IMG/VR virus record: IMGVR_UViG_3300028027_000232
Coordinates: 1 to 24,397 of that record
From: a virus
Length of the DNA stretch: 24,397 nucleotides
Direction: 5' to 3' (one strand)
The notes under the pieces are model-generated. The model was not told where the DNA came from and did not search any database. It saw only the letters and a program-made list of their open reading frames with translations. Within the stretch, counting starts at the first letter, position 1. Each line of letters starts with the position of its first letter. This document shows, one piece after another, positions 1-6,530 of the stretch. Made by a program: the position numbers and the translations under genes.

Positions 1-1
1 A

Positions 2-175
2 TTATTTAGTTTCTTTCAACTCTTCAATCCAACGAGCAGCAATCTCGTCGGCTTTTTTAGAAATGATTTGATTCATTTCATTTCTCATACGACGATATTC
101 ATTACGCATAATGTCACGTCTTTTGAATTTTTCAGAATCGTAGTTTGTATTTGCAGTAGTATTTTCAGTTTCCAT
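2..175 (-). CDS. Small charged protein, unknown function
   Basis: A 57-residue, strongly charged, probably helical protein rich in Arg, Lys and Glu; the middle reads RRDIMRNEYRRMRNEMNQI, which suggests a coiled coil. I start it at the Met of METENTTAN rather than at an upstream Met, because the longer version would run into the lipoprotein gene next door. A GGAG sequence lies about 14 bases before this ATG, a little far for a ribosome binding site. It lies directly downstream of the lipoprotein gene on the same strand, so the two are probably co-transcribed. I do not recognise a family. The open frame and protein-like composition are the only support. Confidence 0.55.
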   Translation of the reverse strand: METENTTANTNYDSEKFKRRDIMRNEYRRMRNEMNQIISKKADEIAARWIEELKETK

Positions 176-179
176 AAAT

Positions 180-365
180 TTATTTATTTCTCCAAGGACC
201 ATAGCGATAATATCCTCCGTCACGACTAATTCCAAAATTCCAAATTGTAGGAGGATATTCGTGTACTATAATTACTTTTTCAATAATGATTTCACGAGGA
301 GGTGCAGAAACACACCCGCTCAATAATAATGAAGCAAGTAATAATAGTGATGATATTTTTTTCAT
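180..365 (-). CDS. Small lipoprotein
   Basis: A 61-residue predicted lipoprotein. The sequence shows a two-Lys N terminus, a hydrophobic stretch and a lipobox (LLSGC), so the mature protein would begin at Cys18 and be lipid-anchored in the envelope. The rest is short and ends in an aromatic/Gly-rich tail (DGGYYRYGPW). The start is the ATG preceding KKISS, exactly six bases after the encoded CCA of tRNA-Leu(CAA), with no Shine-Dalgarno sequence visible. A phage lipoprotein of this size could be an outer-membrane spanin subunit, but there is no inner-membrane partner beside it and it is not proline-rich, so that is only a possibility. Confidence 0.65.
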   Translation of the reverse strand: MKKISSLLLLASLLLSGCVSAPPREIIIEKVIIVHEYPPTIWNFGISRDGGYYRYGPWRNK

Positions 366-371
366 AAAAAT

Positions 372-456
372 TGGTAGCCGCAGAGGGACTTGAACCCCCA
401 CACCCGAAGGGCACTTGATTTTGAGTCAAGATTGTCTACCATTCCAACATGCGGCC
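372..456 (-). tRNA. tRNA-Leu(CAA)
   Basis: Class II tRNA with a 7-bp acceptor stem (one G-U), anticodon loop CTCAAAA, a variable arm with a CCC-TTCG-GGG hairpin, T-loop TTCAAGT and encoded CCA. It reads UUG. The lipoprotein ATG begins six bases after its CCA. Confidence 0.93.
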
Positions 457-785
457 ATAAAGTAATTTTGCATTGGCAGAGTTACCTGCGTCTCTGCGAC
501 CAAGGTTCATCAGCAGGTGAGTCATCCCCAAGGTTCTCAATGCAAAAAAGTTTTTTCCGACTGCGTGTTGAGTTTGTCATCTCCAGACATGGCCCCGCAG
601 CTAGGCTCCCCTTCGATATACAATCAAGCTACTACCTCAAGGACTCTAGCTCCGACCCATTACGATCAAGCCCGCGTGTCGGGAGTCATTTGCAATTTCA
701 ATCAGTAATAACTACGTATTTGTCATTGTATATCAGCCAGTAAATGGTGCGACGAACACCAAGGTATTTACCACCGGAAAAAATT
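457..785. other. Gene-free spacer rich in inverted repeats
   Basis: No convincing coding sequence. It contains a 10-bp perfect inverted repeat closing an 82-base unit (466-547, listed separately). It also holds hairpins with CTGCG/CGCAG arms near 557-600, an AGCTAG/CTAGCT pair, and a nested hairpin near 742-771 (GTAAAT/ATTTAC around GGTG/CACC with a 7-base loop). Codon-like patterns are absent on both strands. It may encode structured RNA, or it may be decayed tRNA sequence. Confidence 0.35.
466..547. ncRNA. Candidate structured RNA with possible pseudoknot
   Basis: The 82-base unit is closed by TTTTGCATTG/CAATGCAAAA, a perfect 10-bp pairing. Inside, GCAGAG (476-481) pairs with CTCTGC (492-497), and the loop between them carries ACCTGC (484-489), which can pair with GCAGGT (513-518), giving an H-type pseudoknot. 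The strand is unclear; neighbouring tRNAs are on minus. Inverted repeats of this size arise by chance a few times in a window of this length, so only covariation would prove it. Confidence 0.35.
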
Positions 786-868
786 GGTGGGCAGGACAGG
801 ACTCGAACCTGCACGCCTTGCGGCACGAGCTTCTAAGACTCGCATGGCTGCCATTACATCACCTGCCC
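786..868 (-). tRNA. tRNA-Leu(UAG)
   Basis: Class II tRNA: acceptor GGGCAGG/CCTGCCC, anticodon loop CTTAGAA, variable-arm hairpin, T-loop TTCGAGT, A73 and encoded CCA. It reads CUN codons. Confidence 0.93.
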
Positions 869-946
869 AAAATTTTCTATATCAAATAACTATCAACGAC
901 TATAGAACATTTCCTACAGATGTCAATAACTATTTGAAAGAATATA

Positions 947-1168
947 TTAGTCAGTTGGAAATCCTGGAAACGGTATGAAGGATCTCGTCGCCTCATCCCA
1001 TAGATAGGGTTTGCCGTCGGTAGGCAATGGTATTGGAGGAACGAACGATACAGCACTTTCGTCCCAGACCCATGATGCTGGGTGCTCGGCATTAAGTGCG
1101 GCGGTGCGATTTTCGGCGATCTGTTCTGCTGTCGGTTCGGTTTGGTCTTCTGATGTTATCATATTCAA
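947..1168 (-). CDS. Small phage protein with repeated P-x-P / W-D-E motif
   Basis: A 73-residue soluble acidic protein. It contains two related segments, WVWDESAVSFVPP and YLWDEATRSFIPF, separated by a PTDGK turn. Short proteins with this pattern (a Trp-Asn/Asp-Glu box, then PxPxPTDG, then a second box) recur in genomes of aquatic T4-like phages as conserved proteins of unknown function; that is recalled family knowledge, not a search result. The start at 1168 is followed closely by a second possible Met (MNMITSEDQ). There is no Shine-Dalgarno sequence; an ATATATTTATTG box lies three bases before the ATG. It stands alone between tRNA-Leu(UAG) and the cyclic-nucleotide-binding gene. Confidence 0.75.
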   Translation of the reverse strand: MNMITSEDQTEPTAEQIAENRTAALNAEHPASWVWDESAVSFVPPIPLPTDGKPYLWDEATRSFIPFPGFPTD

Positions 1169-1186
1169 TAAATATATGTAAATATT

Positions 1187-1843
1187 TTAAATCTTGTCTA
1201 GTTTAGAAACAATACTACTCATTTCAAGTTGCTTTAACTTTAGTCCCATTGCCGCAGCAGCGGGACCACCCAATGCCATCAATTGGGCTGGAATATAACT
1301 AGCCAATTGGTCCGCTATAGGGTGTAGATTTTCTGGCAATATACTATGTGAGTTTTGTATAAAAAGTAATAGTCCAACACCCGCCATCAATATAAATTCT
1401 TTTGACTTTGCTACATTCATTTTACGCACAGTATCTTTGCAACGCTCATTATGAACGTTCATCATAGTAACTGGAATACATGGATGCATAACTGAAAGTT
1501 TATCAAATCCCGCTTGGTCGAATACAGCAAGTTTAACATTATCTTTTGCAACAATGCTTGCGTTTCTTGGTGCTTTGCTAACAAGGGCACCTTCTCCTAG
1601 AAATACTCCTTTACCAAGAGTTGCTAGTTTCATCTTCTTTGGTCCTTTTAGTACATCCACTTGACCATCTACTATAACAAACATAAAATCTCCTTTTTCA
1701 CCTTCGTTTATTATTGTTGAGCCAGCCGAGTATTCTTTCATTGTACAAATCTTTGGTACATTCTTTAATACTTTTGCCGGAACTCCTGCAAACAAAGAGC
1801 TGTTTGATATATCCGCTACATTTACTTTGATTTTCTTAGCCAT
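1187..1843 (-). CDS. Cyclic-nucleotide-binding domain membrane protein
   Basis: A 218-residue protein. Residues about 15-125 form a cyclic-nucleotide-binding domain of the CAP/PKA regulatory type. The phosphate-binding cassette is recognisable at residues 81-96, with Gly83-Glu84, Ala86-Leu87 and Pro92-Arg93-Asn-Ala95 in the canonical positions; the Glu (ribose) and Arg (phosphate) needed to hold cNMP are both present. No helix-turn-helix follows. Instead there is a hydrophobic segment at about 149-163 and a second weaker one at about 181-200, so it is probably a membrane-anchored cNMP receptor rather than a transcription factor. A class III cyclase is encoded 14 kb away in the same window, an obvious candidate source of the ligand. 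Upstream sequence is extremely AT-rich with no Shine-Dalgarno. An effector of Pycsar type, with its binding and membrane parts similarly combined, is an alternative. Confidence 0.85.
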   Translation of the reverse strand: MAKKIKVNVADISNSSLFAGVPAKVLKNVPKICTMKEYSAGSTIINEGEKGDFMFVIVDGQVDVLKGPKKMKLATLGKGVFLGEGALVSKAPRNASIVAKDNVKLAVFDQAGFDKLSVMHPCIPVTMMNVHNERCKDTVRKMNVAKSKEFILMAGVGLLLFIQNSHSILPENLHPIADQLASYIPAQLMALGGPAAAAMGLKLKQLEMSSIVSKLDKI

Positions 1844-1969
1844 AGTATATGATATATATTATATATATGAGCCAAAAGTGGCCCGTTATTCACGGGGTTG
1901 GTTGTCTGTTTCAGTCGCTACTAACAACGTCAACAGCGCCCATAGTATTATTGCTGTTGTCATAAAAAT

Positions 1970-2055
1970 TGGTGGTCGCGGTGGGAGTTGAACCCACAAT
2001 CCTTTCGGAACATGCACCTCAAACATGCGCGTATAGCCAGTTCCGCCACGCGACC
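1970..2055 (-). tRNA. tRNA-Leu(GAG)
   Basis: Class II tRNA: acceptor GGTCGCG/CGCGACC, anticodon loop TTGAGGT closed by a U-G pair, variable arm TCCGAAAGGA, T-loop TTCAACT, A73 and CCA. Confidence 0.92.
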
Positions 2056-2072
2056 AAAATAGAAACTAACAA

Positions 2073-2252
2073 CTAATCAAATTCTTCGATTGTAGGAGCA
2101 TGTTTCTTGAACTTTCTTCTACCCTCTCCAATACGACCACACACAGAACATTTTATATTGGGAATTATCCAGTTGGCATCACAACCAAAACAATAACCTC
2201 TACTTCTTTTTGGTTTTTGCAAAATGCGACGATTCTTATGCGGAATTTTCAT
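2073..2252 (-). CDS. Small zinc-ribbon-like protein
   Basis: A 59-residue basic protein with two CxxC pairs, CFGC and CSVC, 15 residues apart (first Cys to first Cys), the layout of a zinc ribbon or rubredoxin-like knuckle. A Lys/Arg-rich N terminus precedes them and an acidic tail (IEEFD) ends the protein. I start it at the ATG that lies six bases after the CCA of tRNA-Thr(GGU); the longer upstream frame would be inside that tRNA. No Shine-Dalgarno is present. Its 3' end lies 17 bases before the 5' end of tRNA-Leu(GAG). Nucleic-acid binding is plausible from charge and zinc motif, but no specific family is recognised. Confidence 0.65.
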   Translation of the reverse strand: MKIPHKNRRILQKPKRSRGYCFGCDANWIIPNIKCSVCGRIGEGRRKFKKHAPTIEEFD

Positions 2253-2258
2253 ATAAAT

Positions 2259-2333
2259 TGGAGCCAGTACAGGGATTTGCGCCCTGCTTCCTACATTACC
2301 AATGTAGTTCATCGCTACCTATGATTTACCGGC
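2259..2333 (-). tRNA. tRNA-Thr(GGU)
   Basis: Acceptor GCCGGTA/TACTGGC, anticodon stem CTACA/TGTAG with loop TTGGTAA, discriminator U and encoded CCA. The T-loop (GCGCAAA) departs from the TTCRA consensus. Confidence 0.85.
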
Positions 2334-2339
2334 ATAAAA

Positions 2340-2416
2340 TGGAGGTAGTGATGGGATTCGAACCCATATAAAACACCTTATGAGGATGCTGCCTTAACCA
2401 ATCGAGCCACACTACC
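2340..2416 (-). tRNA. tRNA-Met or tRNA-Ile with CAU anticodon
   Basis: Class I tRNA: acceptor GGTAGTG/CACTACC, anticodon loop CTCATAA, T-loop TTCGAAT and CCA. The anticodon stem lacks the three G-C pairs of an initiator and position 1-72 is paired, so it is an elongator Met or a lysidine-modified Ile tRNA. Confidence 0.9.
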
Positions 2417-2428
2417 GTAAAAGCCGAT

Positions 2429-2493
2429 ATTGTTGCATTCACGGCATTTCAATTTGGTTGGACCCAAACCTACTATTGCTATGAAGCAACAAT
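2429..2493. ncRNA. Candidate structured RNA (family member 1)
   Basis: Closed by the perfect 8-bp pairing ATTGTTGC/GCAACAAT. It contains a TTTGG/CCAAA hairpin within a block (2452-2472) that is nearly repeated at 14460-14481, including the flanking bases. That sharing, 12 kb away, makes this the best supported of the non-tRNA elements. Further inverted repeats follow: CATTGC 2494-2499 with GCAATG 2547-2552, and GTAGAATG 2560-2567 with CATTCTAC 2582-2589. Confidence 0.4.
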
Positions 2494-2671
2494 CATTGCT
2501 ATCTAAAATAATTTTGTTTATTCAACCTTCTAACTTGGGGGTTGTCGCAATGTCTGATAGTAGAATGCATTTCCATTATTTCATTCTACCCTGCGTCTCG
2601 CTAAATTACTCACATTTCTAAATGGGTTTTTGAAATGCTTTCACGACATAATCTTGAACTGAACAAACAAA

Positions 2672-2748
2672 TGGTCCTCCTGGTAGGACTTGAACCCACA
2701 ACCCTGCGCCTATAAAGCACCCGCTCTAACCAATTGAGCTACAAGAGG
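2672..2748 (-). tRNA. tRNA-Ile(UAU)
   Basis: Acceptor CCTCTTG/CAGGAGG, D-stem GCTC/GAGC, anticodon loop TTTATAG (anticodon UAU), T-loop TTCAAGT, A73 and CCA. The top pair of the anticodon stem is a mismatch. It decodes AUA. Confidence 0.87.
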
Positions 2749-2765
2749 AAAATATAAAGAACTAG

Positions 2766-2837
2766 GAAGGCGCATATTTCGGTTCGCGTCCTTCGGTGGA
2801 AAACAAGCCGTCCCACCGTGTGGTAGATTCACCACAC
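2766..2837. other. Three consecutive hairpins downstream of glycosyltransferase gene
   Basis: GAAGGCGC (2766-2773) pairs with GCG-CCTTC (2786-2794) with one bulged base. CGGTGG (2794-2799) pairs with CCACCG (2813-2818). GTGTGGT (2818-2824) pairs with ACCACAC (2831-2837). They abut each other and fill the gap between the glycosyltransferase stop and tRNA-Ile(UAU). There is no U-run on the minus strand, so they are not a simple terminator; they may be a processing or stability element. Confidence 0.35.
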
Positions 2838-2877
2838 CCTTTTCTTGAGTAAGAGAGTGAAGGAATTTTATCTAAAG

Positions 2878-3876
2878 TCAAATCTTTTTTACTAAATTCT
2901 TTTGAAATATGTTCCAACACTCTTCCCAAGACCAAACGGCACTTGCTTGTTTAACCTTTTCATTATTAAGAGTTAAACATTTATCAATAGCTTCACGCAA
3001 ATCGTTTGATAAAAATCCTGTTAGTCCTTCTTCAACAATGTCAATAGGACCAGATACAGGATATGCCGCAACCGGCGTTCCTATGCTCATTGCTTCTATT
3101 ATTACAATGCCAAAAGTGTCTGCTTTACTAGGAAAGCAAAATACATCCGCTTGTGCATAACAGTCTGCTAAATCTTTACCTGTTTTATATCCTAGAAATC
3201 TAACGTTTGGATATTTTGCAGCAAGTTCTTCTTTATATGGACCGTCGCCAACAATATCAATGCAATACAGGTGTTGATATTTGCACAAATCATCTAATCC
3301 TTTTTCTTTTGATACTCTGCCCACATATAAAACCACAGGCTTTATGTTTCTAAATCTTTCAACTCTCGGCTTTAATGAGTTTCTATCAACGCCACGAGTC
3401 CAAGGAATAACTTCGGCGGTAAAATTGTGTTGCTTCAATTCATTCACCATAGATTTTGTGGTAGTAAGAACCTTTCCAGAATGTTTATGAAACCAACGAA
3501 CATACATATATGTAATAAATTCGGGTATACGATATATCTTCTTTAAGAACTCGGGAAATTTTGTATGATATGAAGTGTTATACTTATATCCTTTTCTGTC
3601 ACAATGTATTCTAGCCGCAAGACCGAGCGGACCTTCTGTAGCAATATGAATATAATCCGGTTCTGTTTCTTCTATCATATTAGCCACGCCGAATGGTATA
3701 CTGATTTTTACTTCTGGATATTTAGGCATTGAGAAGTGACGAAAATATGATGGATCGAGAACACGAATGTCATATCCATTCTTTTCCCCAATCTTTGATA
3801 CATTTTTAAATGTCGTAACCACGCCATTTATTTGGTCTGGCATATTGTCAGATATAATCAAGATTTTATTCTTCAT
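2878..3876 (-). CDS. GT4-family glycosyltransferase
   Basis: A 332-residue GT-B glycosyltransferase of family 4. The N-terminal Rossmann half begins KNKILIISDNMPDQINGVVTT; the donor-binding half has VVLYVGRVSKEKGLDDL and the retaining E-x7-E signature in the segment ADTFGIVIIEAMSIGTPVA (about residues 256-274). The resemblance is to mannosyl- or sulfoquinovosyl-type transferases acting on diacylglycerol or lipid carriers, so a cytoplasmic-face glycolipid synthesis role is likely; donor and acceptor cannot be read from sequence. Its ATG overlaps the end of the phosphoesterase gene, indicating translational coupling. This pair is common side by side in bacterial chromosomes, so it was probably acquired as a unit. 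Length is normal for the family. Confidence 0.88.
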   Translation of the reverse strand: MKNKILIISDNMPDQINGVVTTFKNVSKIGEKNGYDIRVLDPSYFRHFSMPKYPEVKISIPFGVANMIEETEPDYIHIATEGPLGLAARIHCDRKGYKYNTSYHTKFPEFLKKIYRIPEFITYMYVRWFHKHSGKVLTTTKSMVNELKQHNFTAEVIPWTRGVDRNSLKPRVERFRNIKPVVLYVGRVSKEKGLDDLCKYQHLYCIDIVGDGPYKEELAAKYPNVRFLGYKTGKDLADCYAQADVFCFPSKADTFGIVIIEAMSIGTPVAAYPVSGPIDIVEEGLTGFLSNDLREAIDKCLTLNNEKVKQASAVWSWEECWNIFQKNLVKKI

Positions 3877-4615
3877 CGTGGCGAGTATAATGTATTATTT
3901 CCCAACTGCCGTCAAGATGCTCGACAAGTGCAGTCATAGACTCTACCCAATCTCCGCAATTCATATATTTCACGCCGTCAATTTCTTTTATTTCGGCATG
4001 ATGAATATGTCCGCAAATAACACCATCGTATTTTTTGCGTTTGCAATGATTTGAGATATTGATTTCAAACTTAAAAATAAAATCTACCGCTTTCTTTACT
4101 CTATGTTTTAGATATTTTGAAAAACTCCAATAGCCAAAACCAAACTTATGGCGTATCCAATTATATTTTGCGTTCATTGAGATAATGAGGTCGTATCCCT
4201 TGTCTCCAAGAAAACTCAACCATGGAGCAAGTCTAGTAATACCATCAAACAAATCTCCATGTACTACGAGGTACTTTTTACCGTCGGCACCTATATGTTC
4301 TATATCGTTATGTATTTTGATATTACCAAAATCCATTTGATATGGTATAATCATTCTTACAAATTCATCATGATTGCCGGGTATATAAACCACATTCGTT
4401 TCACCATTAGCAATCTTTAATATTCTACGAACTACTTCGGAATGACTTTTCTTCCATTTAGAACGGTTCTTTTGAAATTTCCAACCGTCGATAATGTCAC
4501 CGACCAAATACAAGTTTGTAGATGTATTGTTTTTTAAAAATTCATCTACTTGTTTGGCTTTACTGTTTTTTGAGCCAAGATGAATATCTGATATAAAGAT
4601 TGAGCGATATAACAT
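3866..4615 (-). CDS. LpxH-like metallophosphoesterase
   Basis: A 249-residue calcineurin-type metallophosphoesterase, close in layout to UDP-2,3-diacylglucosamine diphosphatases. All metal-binding motifs are visible in order: SDIHLG near residue 9, GDIIDG near 40, GNHDE near 80, VVHGD near 118, and GHIHH near 200. The expected reaction in that family is hydrolysis of a UDP-sugar lipid pyrophosphate on the inner face of the membrane, but related enzymes act on other nucleotides or lipids, so the substrate is inferred. It overlaps the following glycosyltransferase start (GAT GAA GAA TAA read in one frame, ATG AAG AAT in the other). The start is the first Met of LYRSIFISD; no Shine-Dalgarno is evident. 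Confidence 0.88.
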   Translation of the reverse strand: MLYRSIFISDIHLGSKNSKAKQVDEFLKNNTSTNLYLVGDIIDGWKFQKNRSKWKKSHSEVVRRILKIANGETNVVYIPGNHDEFVRMIIPYQMDFGNIKIHNDIEHIGADGKKYLVVHGDLFDGITRLAPWLSFLGDKGYDLIISMNAKYNWIRHKFGFGYWSFSKYLKHRVKKAVDFIFKFEINISNHCKRKKYDGVICGHIHHAEIKEIDGVKYMNCGDWVESMTALVEHLDGSWEIIHYTRHDEE

Positions 4616-4630
4616 TTGATTTGTGCCATT

Positions 4631-4915
4631 TTATTGGCTCTTATCACCAAACATCAGTTTGTTAGCAACCGCATCAATGTTATGATATGCTTGGCTAATC
4701 AAGTCAATCATCCAAGGCTCTAGCTTAACGTTTTCAGACTTCATGATTTCAAGCATCTTGGCCGATTTTTGATTCAAGCCATTCAATTGAGTGGTTGTCA
4801 TTTGTTCTTGCTTCTCTGGATTGAGTTGCACATCTTCGGCAAACCAATCTTGATTCATTGCTTTTGTTTCTTGTACAACCTCTTTGATTAGTGCTTTAAG
4901 TTCTGATTTTGTCAT
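4631..4915 (-). CDS. Small phage protein, unknown function
   Basis: A 94-residue, helical, acidic protein starting MTKSELKALIKEVVQE. Short helical N-terminal segments of this type (a Lys/Glu amphipathic helix ending in a basic/acidic patch) occur repeatedly at the start of unrelated small proteins in T4-like and aquatic phages. The C-terminal half (MIDLISQAYHNIDAVANKL) is another amphipathic helix. No enzymatic motif is seen. It lies 15 bases upstream of the phosphoesterase start and may head that operon; a CATATATTTATAAG box lies immediately before its ATG. I see no reliable function. Confidence 0.7.
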   Translation of the reverse strand: MTKSELKALIKEVVQETKAMNQDWFAEDVQLNPEKQEQMTTTQLNGLNQKSAKMLEIMKSENVKLEPWMIDLISQAYHNIDAVANKLMFGDKSQ

Positions 4916-4942
4916 ATGCTTATAAATATATGCAGAAACAAC

Positions 4943-4971
4943 AAAAAACCCAACCGATTAAAGTTGGGTTT
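4943..4971 (-). terminator. Rho-independent terminator after beta-helix gene
   Basis: Minus-strand hairpin AACCCAAC/GTTGGGTT (4963-4970 with 4947-4954, 8-base loop) followed by a run of six T residues. It lies just after the stop codon of the beta-helix gene and ends just before the next gene's start region. Confidence 0.85.
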
Positions 4972-4977
4972 GAGTTA

Positions 4978-5655
4978 TTATAATTTTTCTTCGTCTGTTA
5001 TGACGTTCCAGCCGTCAAACTTTCTAGTATCGCCAAACTTACGGTTATATGCCCAATATAGTTTGGTTAATAGTTCTGGCCAAATCCATACTTTGGCTTT
5101 TGTGTTATTTAGCACAAGACTGTCTTTTTCAAAATATTTGCCACGAATGATAATTGCACCGCCGTCAAGATTCTTACAATTATTAAATGTAAATCTACGA
5201 GCCTTTGGTCTATCAGCTTGATCATATATGCTATAATCGCCGATAAGAATATCATTCAACACACAATCGTTAAATGTAACATCGCGAATACCACCCTTCA
5301 TGCCAATATCGCATTGTTCGGCGATAGCATATGGTGATGTTATTTTTTTACGACTGCCATCATTTTCAAAACGACAGTTGTTAAATGTTATGTTGCCGCC
5401 GCGAACCATATCAAACGAACGAGCAGTTGCATTTTTGAATATGCAATTATTGTAGGTATGATTAAATCCATTTGAGGCTTTGCTGCCCCATCTTGCACTT
5501 TGACCGTCGATAACGCAGTTTTCAACAACTACATCTCTTTTGCCACTAAAGCACAACACAGACAAATGATCACACTTGTTATCAGGTGTGTCAGGATTAT
5601 ATGAATTGGCTTGATTAAACGACTTATCTTGTACTAATATAATATTGGTATCCAT
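4978..5655 (-). CDS. Right-handed parallel beta-helix protein
   Basis: A 225-residue protein made of beta-helix coils. The rungs are visible as repeats of about 22-28 residues: VVVENCVIDG, HTYNNCIFKN, ITFNNCRFEN, VTFNDCVLND, FTFNNCKNLD, LVLNNTKAKV. The recurrent Asn-Asn/Asp-Cys at the turn would stack into an asparagine/cysteine ladder. Phage proteins with this fold are usually tail spikes or polysaccharide-binding and -cleaving enzymes; here no catalytic residues can be assigned and the protein is short for a tail spike. There is no signal peptide. It is followed by a strong terminator and preceded by an AATATATTTATTG box five bases before the ATG. The gene forms its own short transcription unit. 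Confidence 0.8.
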   Translation of the reverse strand: MDTNIILVQDKSFNQANSYNPDTPDNKCDHLSVLCFSGKRDVVVENCVIDGQSARWGSKASNGFNHTYNNCIFKNATARSFDMVRGGNITFNNCRFENDGSRKKITSPYAIAEQCDIGMKGGIRDVTFNDCVLNDILIGDYSIYDQADRPKARRFTFNNCKNLDGGAIIIRGKYFEKDSLVLNNTKAKVWIWPELLTKLYWAYNRKFGDTRKFDGWNVITDEEKL

Positions 5656-5713
5656 AGTACCAATAAATATATTATAGTTATATTATAACATATATTATAA
5701 CCTTTTTATAAGA

Positions 5714-5788
5714 TGGAGCAGCATCCGAGAATCGAACTCGGTTTTCAAGTTTACGAAACTTGTACATCACCATTTATGTTTATGCGGC
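5714..5788 (-). tRNA. tRNA-Thr(CGU)
   Basis: Anticodon stem CAAGT/ACTTG with loop TTCGTAA, T-loop TTCGATT, discriminator U and CCA. The acceptor has one mismatch (C3 against U70). Body closely related to tRNA-Thr(UGU) at 13995. Confidence 0.88.
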
Positions 5789-5795
5789 ATAAATT

Positions 5796-5867
5796 GACAA
5801 GTTAGAAGGGATCGAGCCTTCCTTCACTCGCCGCCGAATGCGTGCTAACATTACACCATAACTTATC
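5796..5867 (-). tRNA. tRNA-like gene, no CCA, abnormal anticodon arm
   Basis: Has a 9-bp acceptor (GATAAGTTA/TAACTTGTC, one G-U) and a good T-arm (GAAGG-CTCGATC-CCTTC). The anticodon arm folds only as CACGC/GAGTG around a 10-base loop, with one mismatch and a three-base variable loop. CCA is not encoded. The anticodon cannot be assigned. It is either a decayed tRNA or a deliberately altered tRNA-like RNA. Confidence 0.5.
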
Positions 5868-5871
5868 AAAA

Positions 5872-5961
5872 TGGCAGAGGGGGTGGGATTCGAACCCACG
5901 AAGGTTTTTACGCCTTAATAGTTTTCAAGACTATCCTGATCAGCCGCTCTAGCACCCCTCT
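5872..5961 (-). tRNA. tRNA-Ser(UGA)
   Basis: Class II tRNA: acceptor AGAGGGG/CCCCTCT, anticodon stem ATAGT/ACTAT with loop CTTGAAA, long variable arm, T-loop TTCGAAT, G73 and CCA. Confidence 0.94.
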
Positions 5962-6171
5962 ATATAAACATATGTATAAAGCAAATTGAATTATATTACA
6001 GAATACATATTAAAAATTTTCCTATAGTCAAGCTGTCCCACAGCTATCTCACTTTAGCATGTTACGTGGCTAGGTTAAACCACCATTATTGCCGTTTACT
6101 AAGTTAGGAGCAACCCCAACGCTTCAAACAACAGATTCAGAGTCTGCCGCCCCTTTTGTCACTATAGAAAA
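5962..6171. other. Spacer with hairpins, no gene
   Basis: Contains an AGCTGT-CCC-ACAGCT hairpin near 6030-6044, CTATAGT near 6023 matching ACTATAG near 6161, and a hairpin near 6132-6146 whose minus-strand loop reads CTCTGAA, like the anticodon loop of a tRNA-Gln(CUG). The rest of that putative tRNA does not fold into a cloverleaf, so I do not call it. Confidence 0.3.
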
Positions 6172-6263
6172 TGGCGGAAGACTGAGTACTCGAAACTCAT
6201 CCGGCTTTTACACCAGACAATCTGTTTAGCAAACAGTTACAACGCCTTGTTGTTTAATCTTCC
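6172..6263 (-). tRNA. tRNA-Ser(GCU)
   Basis: Class II tRNA: acceptor GGAAGAT/GTCTTCC, anticodon loop TTGCTAA, long variable arm, T-loop TTCGAGT, G73 and CCA. Confidence 0.92.
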
Positions 6264-6270
6264 AAAAAAA

Positions 6271-6359
6271 TGGCGGAGAATAATAGAGTCGAGCTATTGC
6301 GTTTTTAGGCGCACCACAACTTTCCAAGTTGTTCGTGGAAACCCCCCACGGTATTCTCC
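6271..6359 (-). tRNA. tRNA-Ser(GGA)
   Basis: Class II tRNA: acceptor GGAGAAT/ATTCTCC, anticodon stem ACAAC/GTTGT with loop TTGGAAA, long variable arm, G73 and CCA. The T-loop reads CTCGACT instead of starting TTC. Confidence 0.91.
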
Positions 6360-6365
6360 ATAAAG

Positions 6366-6443
6366 TGGAGTCGCAGATGGGAGTCGAACCCACATAAATG
6401 CCTTTTGCAGAGGCTGCTCTATCCATTTCGAGCGCACAGCGAC
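6366..6443 (-). tRNA. tRNA-Cys(GCA)
   Basis: Anticodon stem AGCCT/AGGCA with loop CTGCAAA, T-loop TTCGACT, discriminator U (a Cys identity base) and CCA. One U-U mismatch in the acceptor. Confidence 0.92.
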
Positions 6444-6450
6444 GTAAAAT

Positions 6451-6525
6451 TGGTGCTAATGATAGGACTCAAACCTATATGATACAGTTTAGGAAACTGG
6501 TGCCTATTCTTTAGACTACATCAGC
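6451..6525 (-). tRNA. tRNA-Arg(CCU)
   Basis: Acceptor GCTGATG/CATTAGC, anticodon stem CCAGT/ACTGT with loop TTCCTAA, T-loop TTTGAGT, A73 and CCA. It decodes AGG. Confidence 0.9.
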
Positions 6526-6530
6526 ATAAA

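Noticed and set aside
390-743. 117-residue plus-strand frame over tRNA-Leu and the spacer
   Set aside because: It runs antisense through a tRNA and a hairpin-rich gap, with no protein-like composition or ribosome binding site.
4921-4928. Plus-strand TATAAATA late-promoter octamer
   Set aside because: There is no plus-strand gene downstream; the octamer lies in an AT-rich intergenic gap.
6080-6168. Possible tRNA-Gln(CUG)
   Set aside because: The hairpin with loop CTCTGAA looks right, but no acceptor stem or canonical T-loop can be matched to it.
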